Positions 24,111 to 32,044 of a stretch of 64,000 nt of DNA are shown here, one piece after another. A model generated the notes under the pieces. That model worked only from the letters and a program-made list of their open reading frames with translations. It did not search any database and was not told where the DNA came from. Source of the stretch: Hedera helix (taxonomy: Eukaryota; Streptophyta; Magnoliopsida; Apiales; Araliaceae). The DNA lies in the NCBI GenBank assembly GCA_947179155.2, contig OX359285.1:12957510-13021509 (forward strand), given 5' to 3'. Every line of letters begins with the position of its first letter. Position 1 is the first letter of the stretch. The position numbers and the translations under genes are program-made.

Positions 24111-26192
24111 GTATAGGTGTGAATTTGATTTGGACGAGAATTTTTTTGTTTCCTTCCATCTAAAAACCGAGTGACCAAAAGTATAAGCAAATAATTCTTA
24201 TAGACACAACAAGTCTACTTGCGGATAGTTTTTATGTTAAAAAACTTAGAAAGGGTTAGAACACTTCTTCTCTCTCCTAAATCCATTTTTTTTCTTTCTT
24301 CAGTTAGATTATAAAATTCAATAACTTTTTTCTTAAAAATTTAAATTGTCAATCTATATATTGTTAAAAAGCCATCGTTAAAATCTTCAAAATATGATGC
24401 ATTATTGATATATTGATACGCTAGTAATTGCCCGTGCCTGAAGGCACGACATAACGAAAAATTAAATTAAAACTTAAAAAATAAAAATATTATTATTATA
24501 TGTATTATTATTAAGGAAATTATAAATTATAAAAATTATTATTATTGGTATTATTATTATTATTGGTATTACTATTACTATTACTATTACTATTTGGGCG
24601 GGAATTTTTTTGTGAGATAAAATGTGAGTCATTAGATTAAGTTGGAAGAATCTGAACCGTCTTTGTACTCTTACATTCAAAATGGGTTCTGTTTAATATA
24701 TAGATTGTTTCTCTGTATTAGACAGCTTCATAAAGAGCATTGATATTCTGAATTTGTTGTTTGTCAAACCAAAATTGAAGTTAGTTTTCTACTGTTCTGC
24801 CCAGAATGTTGTGCTAGTTTATTTCTCATTTTATTATTTACTTTCACAGTTACCTGGACGCACTGACAATGAAATAAAGAATTTCTGGAACACTAGAATT
24901 AAAAGACGGCAGCGAGCTGGTTTACCTATTTACCCTCCTGACATCTGTTTACAACCATTAAATGAGAATAATCCAAGTCAGGACATCGGCACATTCCCAA
25001 CTGGTATCACACCCCATCCTGAACTCTTGCCAACCAATAACTTAGAGATTCCATCCTTCGAATTCAAAAATTTGGAACTAAACCAACAGTTTTATCCATC
25101 TTTCCTTGATATTCCTGGAAGTAGCTTGATTACCCAAGGTCTCGGCTCTACCTGTAGTAATAGCTTTCTGTTCTCGACAATGCATCCAGTCAAGCGTGTT
25201 CGAGAATCAGAACCCATGCTTCCTGGTTTCAGTGATGTTCTCCCAGCCTTCAATCAATATCAGGATAATGGTTCTCGAAAAATTGCCAAATCCTTTGGGG
25301 GTTCTTCATATGATCATAACCTTTCATCAACCTCGTGTTTACTTCCTGGCAGCCGTGCCCTTTTAAATGGCAACTCTTCTTCTTCTGAGCCCATCTCTTG
25401 GGCGATGAAGCTGGAGCTCCCTTCACTCCAATATTCAGATACTCAAATGGGTAGCTGGGGCACACCTTCCCCTCTGCCTTCCCTTGAGTCTGTTGATACG
25501 ATGATCCAAACCCCTCCAACCGAGCAGACACAGTCAGATTGTCTCTCACCGCAGAACAATGGCTTGTTGGAATCTGTACTGTATGAATCGCAAACTCTGA
25601 AAAATTCTAAGAACAATTCATTCTGGCAGACTTCTTATGCTTCTGCTACCCCTGGGGATGCAGTTTACAGTTCGTCACAGCTTTGTGATGCAGACTGGGT
25701 TGTGTATGGTGACCCAAACTCTCCTCTTGGTCATTCTGTTGCCTCAGTGTTCAGTGAATGTACTCCCATTAGTGGGAGCTCATTGGATGAACCCCAGTTG
25801 GTAAAGACACCACCAGGTGAGAATAGTTTGTTCTAGATTTTCCGTATTTAATTGACTAAGTTTTTGGGTGGTAGTGATTGGCTCTAATTTCAGTTTCTTT
25901 TTTTATTTTTAATCGTTGCAAAGTTAAGCAAGAAGTTGAATGGGTTTCAACACACTGTGATGAAAAGGGTGGAAATTCATATGAGATGATTTTTTCCAAG
26001 CCAGATTTCCTGCTCAACTGTGGCAAGGACCATTATTTTCTGACAGATGCTATTGGCACACTTGGTGAGGATTTTAGTTCCGACTGCAGGCAAATAGGTG
26101 CTGTAGCGGGTGCATGTCAAGATTGCAGCCATGGGTCTGGTGAATGGGACAGCATGTGCACTACCATCGGCCATATTTCTGAACATCATTAA
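18033..26192 (+). CDS. GAMYB: GAMYB-like R2R3-MYB transcription factor (three coding exons)
   Basis: Nuclear DNA-binding protein of the GAMYB family (MYB33/MYB65 class), known for gibberellin-responsive gene activation in anthers and aleurone and for repression by miR159. Joining 18033-18371, 24850-25816 and 25924-26192 gives 1575 bases, 524 residues plus stop, the usual size. The R2R3 domain spans about residues 31-133; R3 starts with Phe instead of Trp (KKGAF), as normal. The conserved GLPIYPP box follows at about 137-143. The introns are 6478 bp (phase 0) and 107 bp (phase 1), both GT-AG. The ATG is chosen because it gives the family start MSNMTSESEE. The C-terminal region is Ser/Pro-rich and acidic in parts, as expected of an activation domain. 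The miR159 site is intact. The first intron is swollen with transposons. Confidence 0.93.
18711..18862. mobile_element. Tourist-like MITE (152 bp) in GAMYB intron
   Basis: The ends are imperfect inverted repeats (GCTTATTTGGCAC against GCCCTGTTTGTCAC in reverse), with further internal inverted text around AAGCTGTTATAAAAAAGCT and AAGCTTTTTTAATATAAGCT. It is flanked by TTA on both sides (18708-18710, 18863-18865), the duplication expected for PIF/Harbinger elements. The degenerate ends indicate age. Confidence 0.55.
19223..20008 (+). mobile_element. Non-autonomous hAT element (786 bp) in GAMYB intron
   Basis: Terminal inverted repeats CAGGGTTCTAAAA and CAAGGTTCTAAAA (13 bp, one mismatch) bound the element. 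The flanks GTATTAAT (19215-19222) and GTAATAAT (20009-20016) are an 8-bp duplication with one mismatch, as hAT transposases make. Subterminal regions are dense in GCCTAGG/CGCCTAG motifs. The middle keeps a relic resembling a hAT transposase tail: LTWEAVGEASKADNMLEP, then in another frame the acidic SDDDTEEEGDEEY. It is an internally deleted copy and cannot encode transposase. Confidence 0.82.
20017..20740. other. Intron DNA between the two hAT elements
   Basis: Unique-looking AT-rich intron sequence with no recognised element or gene. Confidence 0.55.
20749..21658. mobile_element. Second non-autonomous hAT element (910 bp) in GAMYB intron
   Basis: Imperfect inverted ends CAATGTTGTGAGAA and CATTGTTCTAAGAA are flanked by a perfect 8-bp duplication ATTAATAA (20741-20748, 21659-21666). 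CCTAGG-type subterminal motifs are shared with the element at 19223. The interior has no transposase signal; its 74-codon frame at 21243 shows no domain. Confidence 0.8.
21667..22440. other. Intron DNA, no feature seen
   Basis: AT-rich sequence between the second hAT element and the L1 remnant. No repeat end or coding signal recognised. Confidence 0.5.
22520..23300 (+). pseudogene. L1-type LINE remnant (3' end of ORF2)
   Basis: Decayed C-terminal end of a plant L1 reverse-transcriptase polyprotein. KFLVGDNGRILFWLDLW (about 22531) matches the conserved FW.D.W segment after the RT domain. RCVMC (about 22997-23011) and, after a one-base slip, VDHLMLHCE with a GVW segment about 23070, match the zinc-binding zf-RVT domain. 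Multiple frameshifts and stops are present. There is no endonuclease or RT core in the window, so it is a 5'-truncated copy, usual for LINEs. The 3' end and poly-A cannot be placed exactly. Confidence 0.6.
23521..23576. repeat. (AC)n(AT)n compound microsatellite
   Basis: Short ACAC tract followed by interrupted TATATA tracts in the intron. Confidence 0.9.
23919..23946 (-). mobile_element. Helitron-like 3' end, copy 1
   Basis: On the minus strand, GTGCCTTCAGGCAT forms a short hairpin followed by GGACAATTACTAG and then T, the hairpin-plus-CTAG end typical of Helitrons. The stem has one mismatch. Confidence 0.5.
24421..24448 (-). mobile_element. Helitron-like 3' end, copy 2
   Basis: Minus-strand CGTGCC-TTCA-GGCACG is a perfect 6-bp stem, followed by GGCAATTA and CTAG. 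No helicase gene and no certain 5' TC end were found; the element may run to about 24630 in plus coordinates. Confidence 0.5.
24613..24849. other. End of GAMYB first intron
   Basis: Ends in a T-rich tract and TTTCACAG, the acceptor of exon 2. Confidence 0.7.
24850..25816 (+). CDS. GAMYB: GAMYB coding exon 2 (end of R3, GAMYB boxes, miR159 site)
   Basis: Begins after TTTCACAG with LPGRTDNEIKNFWNTRIKRR, the R3 recognition helix, and ends at CACCAG|GTGAGA in phase 1. Residues 114-435 include GLPIYPP, the VKRVRESEPMLPGFSDVLP region and, at residues 301-307, LELPSLQ, which is encoded by the miR159 target. Confidence 0.93.
25412..25432 (+). promoter_or_regulatory. miR159 target site in GAMYB mRNA
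   Basis: The 21-base site contains GGAGCTCCCTTCACTCCA, the conserved GAMYB target of miR159, in frame to encode LELPSLQ. By known family behaviour, miR159 directs cleavage or translational repression of the mRNA in vegetative tissue. Seen directly in sequence; pairing to this plant's own miR159 is inferred. Confidence 0.92.
25924..26192 (+). CDS. GAMYB: GAMYB coding exon 3 (C-terminal end)
   Basis: Starts after TTGCAAAG and completes the split codon to read VKQEVEW, then runs 89 codons to TAA at 26190-26192 (end ISEHH). It holds the family C-terminal block with the FSKPDFLL and WDSMCTTIG motifs. The 107-bp intron before it is GT-AG. Confidence 0.88.
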
Positions 26193-26600
26193 AACTTGGA
26201 AATGTTCATTGAATTTCTTGGATAATTTTTCTACAATGATCAACGATTTTCACTCAGTTCTGAAAGAGTCCAAGGGAACAACATAATGGAATTCTATAGT
26301 TCTTACATTATTGAAGTGATCACACAGTTTATTTTGCTATTTGTTGGTTTGATCGTTATGCACTAGCCCCAAGGTCAAGTCCTACACAAGCGGACCTAAT
26401 TTTAAGAGCCAGAATTTGTGTTTAAAGATTTGGTTATGTTTAATGGTGCTGTCATGCTTAAAGTGAAAGTTTATGATGAAATTGTAATCTGTACTCTGTA
26501 TTTCTTAAAGTGAGTTTATGATAAAACTGTACTCTGCAGTCCGTGCTCTATATTTTTAGGGTTCGTACCGTTCCATTAATTGTTAGTTAGATTTTCTGTG
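26193..26600 (+). other. Probable GAMYB 3' UTR
   Basis: AT-rich sequence after the stop. It includes a short imperfect repeat of AAAGTGA..GTTTATGAT..AA..TGTA (about 26460-26535). The polyadenylation site cannot be fixed. Confidence 0.45.
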
Positions 26601-27310
26601 ATGTTTGGTTTGACAAATTTCTCGTATATGTTTCTTTCTTATTTTGGCGGTTATTGAAGTTGCATCTTCCCATAGGCTTTACTTGTTTCATGGAAAATAC
26701 TTTCCCTAAAATGTTGTCTTGGGCCTCTTGGCTCAGGATGGTATCAAAACTGTAAAGAGTACTCTCAAATGTTAGATCATTTCACAAGTTCATTGTAAAG
26801 CATCCACACCTTAGTAGATGGTTGCTCTAGATTATGAGTTTGGTCTAGCTATAGCTTGGCCATCATTGGGCTGTCTTTGATGTGCACGTTATAGTTCTCA
26901 TGGGGTATGTCCCTGAATTTAAAAAAATAAAATAAAATATTTGCACTGCGCTTGAACAGTTGATTCAAGCCGAGAATTTTAAGTACAGATATGTTCATTC
27001 TTCGCTATTTGAAAATCATGCATGAAAAAATAGTCGATGAAAATCATTTTTCAATCAATGGAAAAACCTGACGAGATATTTATACTCGGCAAGTAATTTT
27101 CCGGAAGCATCTCACACAGCAATCCTTCTCTCTCTCATCTTGCATCTTCTTTATTTCTCTCTCTTCAGGTATTTTCTCTTCTTGAGCTAAGGTAACTTTG
27201 TCCAATAAATCATATGATTGGATAATCAAGTCTAATAAAAGTAGTAGCTATGATTAGCTGTACATGATTCAAATTTGGGTCAAGTTCGGAAGCAACAAAT
27301 ATCCTTAGCG

Positions 27311-27370
<60 letters not shown>

Positions 27371-29353
27371 ATGTATGTATGTATGGAACAAACTAAAATC
27401 TAAACAATCCATGTTATTTTCTCCCGAATTGAATATGAGGAACGTATGCATCTAAAATTGTTCTTGGGTTTCATTGATTTGATTTATTATTATTATTATT
27501 ATTTAATTTGATTGTAGGAAATCGTTCCTCCATGGTTAAAAGAGGTGGATTTCGATTATAGTAATGGCAGAGGAGAGAGATATATTGAATTGTGGGAGGA
27601 GAATAAATAGATGGGCATAAAAGTATCCTACTTCCAATCTTGTTTTCCAATGTCAACCAACAACGGAAAATAGATGGAAAATATATAACTTTCTCTTAAA
27701 AATATTTTCATTTAAATATTTTAGCCAAAATGTATTAGTATATTTTAAGTGTGTTTAGGTTTAAATATTGGTGTTCCTTAATAATCTTTTTCTTTTTGTG
27801 TTTTATTCCCGTTTGAAATTGCCACTCCACAACTTATTCCATATATACTGAGTTAAACAATGCTTTGATAAAATTAAATAAAAATTTAGAATTAATGATA
27901 TCTTTTCTTATTAAGATCATATACGAGTAGCTTGATAAATTAATAAGATAATTTTAGTATTTTTAAAAAGTGTCTCAAATGAAATCTTATTTATTATGCT
28001 GATGATATCTTATCTTAGCCTAGTGATTAAGATTGACTTGATTGGTTTTTAATATAAGTAATGCTATGAATACAAACAATACAAAAAAAGTTGTGCATCT
28101 ATAGTATAAAAAAGAGGAGAGAAAATAAGAAATGAGACCTACTATTATATGTTTTATACATCTTCATTGATAACAATACATGGATTTTTGATATTATAAC
28201 AGTGATAATGTTTTTGATCATGAGATTATAGTGTACTCCCAAAAAAATGGGGTTTCAAAAAAAAAAAAGCGTTATCATTATATTGATGATATATATCTTT
28301 TACAATTGCCTATGCCATTAAGTATTATTAAAATATTTAATGAAATTTGAGATCTCTAGCATTCTATAAAGTATCATTGAGATATTTAATTAAATTTGAC
28401 ACACGAGTCTTGCTATATATTGCGATAAATTTATGTTGAATTATAATTGCGAAACATATTAATACACGAGATTGAATAGAATTACAAAATAACCCATTTA
28501 TTACATATCTCTCTAAAAAGATTACCACTAATATTTATTCATGTAACTGACAATCAAAATTTCACCGTAAACATTCGCATTAGATATCATTTTCCTTTGA
28601 GACCCCTAACAATTAGCATTAGCCAAATAGATATAAACTCATTCAAATCTATTAAAAGATGAAATGTATATAATTTTTACAATATGTTGATAGAAATCAC
28701 ATCACAAAATAAATTATTTATCAAGTGAAATGATATTTTCACAAGAAAAAATAATATTTACGTAAAACTTTACTCACTGGTAGTAAATAGAATTCAAATT
28801 TATGTGAATGAGATCTTATAAAAATATCAATTTATCTTATAAAAATAACAATTCCTCTATATCAATCGATTTATTTTGCAGAAATAATTTCAAAAACACA
28901 CATTAAACAAATGTTGTTGAGAACTTCAAGGGCTTTCTCAAAAGCCAAGATTCGTTCTATTCCGCTGAGGAACAAATTATGTACAAATATTTTAGGTTTG
29001 CTGAAATATTTCTATTACAAATCACTATTTTTATTGTTACTGAATTTGGAGATGGAATGATATTTCTACGAATTTTATAACATCACATAAACTTACGAAA
29101 AGATTTACAAATGATTTGAAATTTAAAAATTTGAGGAAATCAGAAATCTGTGCCTTTTTGAAGTAAGAATACACCAATTCATCTCATTTGAGCCAGATTA
29201 TGAAAGAACAAAAAAAACCCTAATTTAAGAAATTTATAAAATAAATATACACAAATTAATTGCATGGGTAAAAAAATAATGAGAGATAATTACCTTTTGT
29301 CTTGAATACTAATTTTAAGCTAGGATTGAAGAAAGGAACGGAATGAAAGAAAA
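26601..29353. other. Intergenic DNA right of GAMYB
   Basis: No gene recognised on either strand. It contains an (AT)n tract (27311-27366) with a GTAT tail, an ATT run (27486-27504), and a pyrimidine-rich stretch at 27125-27175 that looks like a leader but has no ORF behind it. The rest is AT-rich with no clear transposon end. Confidence 0.55.
27311..27366. repeat. (AT)n microsatellite
   Basis: About 28 AT units followed by GTATGTATGTATGTATG. Confidence 0.95.
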
Positions 29354-29373
29354 ATATATTTATTGATCATTCC

Positions 29374-29504
29374 TTCTTTTTCTGGGGTATCGTTGAAATA
29401 TTACATTACATTATCATTATAGGGGAGGGAGGAGTATAACTTGAACCCGTGTCCGAAGGTATTGGTGGTTGGCCAGCACACCGCTGGGCCGACACTTGTG
29501 TCCT
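29374..29504 (-). mobile_element. tRNA-derived SINE, about 131 bp
   Basis: On the minus strand the 5' end carries a Pol III A-box-like GGCCCAGCGGTGTGCTGG and, about 35 bases on, a B-box-like GGGTTCAAGTTA, the layout of a tRNA-derived SINE head. The 3' end is A-rich (CCAGAAAAAGAAGG). It is flanked by a perfect 20-bp direct repeat, ATATATTTATTGATCATTCC, at 29354-29373 and 29505-29524, the mark of LINE-driven insertion. The family name is unknown to me. The perfect duplication means recent insertion. Confidence 0.78.
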
Positions 29505-29524
29505 ATATATTTATTGATCATTCC

Positions 29525-29815
29525 GGGAATGTATTATTTTGATAGAATAAAATTTTATTTTATTTTTATTATGTGCGAGGTAGTGGAATAAAATATATTT
29601 TAATAAAATTGATGATTGTGGCAATTATGTATCATACCACTCACCACAACAAATAGGCAAACGCGCACTTTAATGCAAAAAAATTATTCATTCTTTACCT
29701 CATTTCATTACATTAGTCCAAACGTATCCTAATTTTGATCTCTATACTTCAATCAACCTTTCTCCATCTTTGTAGGGAAAAAACGTACATACATATCATT
29801 TTTGAGTAATACTAT
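29525..29815. other. Intergenic AT-rich DNA
   Basis: No feature recognised between the SINE and the LTR that ends at 30378. Confidence 0.5.
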
Positions 29816-30378
29816 GTATTGGGGGGTAATTTATTGGATCCCATATTCGGTGTGGGCCCAATTTTATTCATGGTCCGGAGGAGGGGTGACCTATTTTTTT
29901 CACATTATGACGTGTCCGGTATTAGGGCAAGCCTATTCAAGTGCGCTTTAGGGTGGCTTGAAAATTTTAGGAGGGTCAAAGTACATGTTGATTTAGGATT
30001 CTAGATTAGATTATGATTTCGGATCTTAGGGGTGGTAATGATTGACCGATCAACATCATATTCATAATTGGTTTTTAATTAGGAGTTTTAAATCCTAATT
30101 GGCTATAGATGCGGCTGAGAAAAGTATAAAATGGTCACAAGCAGGCATCATGGCACACATTCAATTACACATTACATTATTCTTTCATCAAATATTAATT
30201 ATTTTCCAACAGTTTACGTTTTCCATTGTTTACGCTTTTTGGTTTGTACTTATTCTTACACCGAAGTATCCTCGGACAGCCTAAGTTGTCACAGTTTTAG
30301 GGATTATTTACGTTTGTTCCCTGTGTAAGTTGCTCGCTATTTGGTGATTTCTGCGACGCACAAAATTAGGCGTCAACA
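29816..30378 (+). repeat. 5' LTR of a decayed gypsy-type element
   Basis: Ends GGCGTCAACA directly before a primer-site-like TTGGCACTAGAAGGAGAGCC (30379-30398). A TATA-like AAGTATAAAATGG is at 30123-30135. The start is tentatively the TG of TGTATTGGGGGGT, giving about 560 bp. No target-site duplication was found. Confidence 0.5.
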
Positions 30379-30398
30379 TTGGCACTAGAAGGAGAGCC
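30379..30398 (+). promoter_or_regulatory. Primer-binding-site-like sequence
   Basis: TTGGCACTAGAAGGAGAGCC directly follows the CA end of the LTR. I cannot assign the tRNA with confidence. Confidence 0.5.
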
Positions 30399-30464
30399 CT
30401 GTTTGATATTTGATTAAAATCACCAGTTTTGTTTCGGAGATTATAGTACGCAAATAAGGAAAAT

Positions 30465-31190
30465 TCATGCAGGGATCAGGAGGGATCCTCTACACCACCG
30501 TTTTCACGTCATATACGGGGCTCGGTGAAGGATAGTCTTGGTCCCAACCAATCAAGATCTAGGCCCATAATGACTCAATCAGCACCTGCCCGACGATGGA
30601 CGTTCACACTATTAATTTCACTAGATCTGGACTTGTGTAGGAAGAGAAGAGGACGGATTTACAGTCCCCTGTTCGGGAGGATCAGGATAAGGGATCAACT
30701 CAACTTGATAAGGGAGATTGATTTAGGCTCCAAAAGATTAAAGAAGTAGAGACCGAGTTAGAGACTTTATGGCGTGGACAACAGGAGTGGGATGTACATT
30801 TATCCGAACTCAGGAAGGAAAGGGATCTCCCATCCACAATCAAAGGAGGAGAACGTGAGGTAACTCCACAAAATCGGCTTCAGACATGATATCAAGGCAA
30901 TATAAGGTAGCCTGGTATACAGAACCAGTACCATCTAGAAGATATAAGGTAGCCTAGCCAAGTTGGTCAGTACTCAAAAGATATAAGATAGTCCGGCTGA
31001 TCAGGTCAATACCATGGAGGTATAATGCAGCCCAATTCTCTGGATCGGTATCATGAGGAAGATATTAGGCAGTTTGGCTAATCCAGTCAATACTCAGAAG
31101 ATATAAGGCAACCTAGTCGATCAAGTCGGTACCATGGAGGTATGAGGCAGCCCAGTTCTATGAACCAATATCATGAGGAAGCCATCTAAG
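30465..31190 (+). pseudogene. Degenerate gag-like region with tandem repeats
   Basis: Downstream of the primer site a possible start (MQGSGG) is followed by several stops. A charged coiled-coil-like stretch (ETLWRGQQEWDVHLSELRKE) begins near 30760, then a repeat-rich tail (30890-31185) whose units read like QYHEEDIRQ and RYHGGMRQPS. The layout (coil, then Gln/Tyr-rich repeats) suggests the N-terminal part of a gypsy Gag, but no conserved gag core is visible. The lineage is uncertain. Confidence 0.45.
30890..31185. repeat. About six degenerate repeats of 50-60 bp in gag-like region
   Basis: Units alternate between GAAGATATAAGGCAGCCTAG-like and GGTACCATGGAGGTAT-like text. Confidence 0.75.
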
Positions 31191-32044
31191 TTACTTAGTA
31201 GTTAGAAAAATAAAGTCAACAATTGCGGCTAACTAAGTTAGTTCACATTCAACTAGAAAGCTAACTAAGTTACTTAGTAGTTTAGTTAAAAAACAAACTA
31301 ATAAAGTTAGAGAAACCAAGCTTGAAGCAAACTAAGTTTAGTGTAACTAAGTTAAAGGAACCAAACTAAGGCTAACTAGGCTAGGCTTGAGTAGTTTGGT
31401 TACCCTTGTAGAGAAAATGAGGGCATGATGGCCAATTAGAAACTATGTGATACTTACAATTTATGTAGGTAAATGTATCAACCAAGTAGGTGGAAGTGTT
31501 CAAATTAAATGTTGCTTCATTTAATGGTTTGATTGGTTATTAAGTGAGTGTTGTGGTCTCTTGTGAACCAAGGGATCCTAAGCAAGGCTACTAATCACAA
31601 ATTAAGCAAGTAAAGTGAGGATTAGCTTTAACTAATTAAACTAGTAAGTGAGATTAACAAAGTTAATTAAGTTAACCTAGTCAATGTTGTAAGATATTTA
31701 ATCAAGTCATTAAATGCTTGGGGAACAAGGGGGACGAATGTGGGAGGAGGAAATTGCCTAGGAAGGTGGCTTTCATTGGTGATTTGCCAATATGATGATG
31801 ATGTTGAGAGATATTTAACCTAATGTCCTAAATGCCCTAACTCTTGCAAGTTCTATTAATGGAAACCTTCCCCATTCAAGAACAAGTTTTTAGCATCTCA
31901 ATAATTGCTTGAGAGACAAATCCATAAGTAAGAGTTGGTTAATATTTGAGAGCAAGAAGGTTAACATAATCAAAGTTGTTAAAGCTAGCACTTCAAGAGG
32001 TAAAGCAATTATGTTTTGAATTTATAAGTTATGTTCATAGTTTT
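31191..32044 (+). mobile_element. LTR-like fragment, left of a solo LTR
   Basis: Repetitive CTAACTAAGTTA text (31190-31390), then AT-rich DNA. It continues beyond the solo LTR insertion at 35443. No coding region. Confidence 0.4.

Larger units (their letters stand above)
23649..24612. repeat. Tandem duplication (about 0.5 kb x 2) in GAMYB intron
   Basis: Copy 1 (23649-24151) and copy 2 (24152-about 24612) both start CCTTCCATCTAAAAACCGAG, share the stretch CTACTTGCGGATAGTTTTTA, carry ATT microsatellites and end in GAATTTTTTTG. They differ by scattered substitutions and microsatellite length. Confidence 0.85.

Noticed and set aside
23972..24680. Minus-strand ORFs rich in Ile
   Set aside because: Products of ATT microsatellites.
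25250..25549. 99-codon minus-strand ORF in the MYB exon
   Set aside because: Antisense shadow of GAMYB exon 2, which has clear family homology.
27120..27180. Possible leader of a second gene (CT-rich with CAGGTATTTT)
   Set aside because: No coding sequence follows within 2 kb; kept as intergenic.
28010..28060. SINE-like A box (TTAGCCTAGTGATTAAGA)
   Set aside because: No B box at the right distance and no flanking duplication seen.
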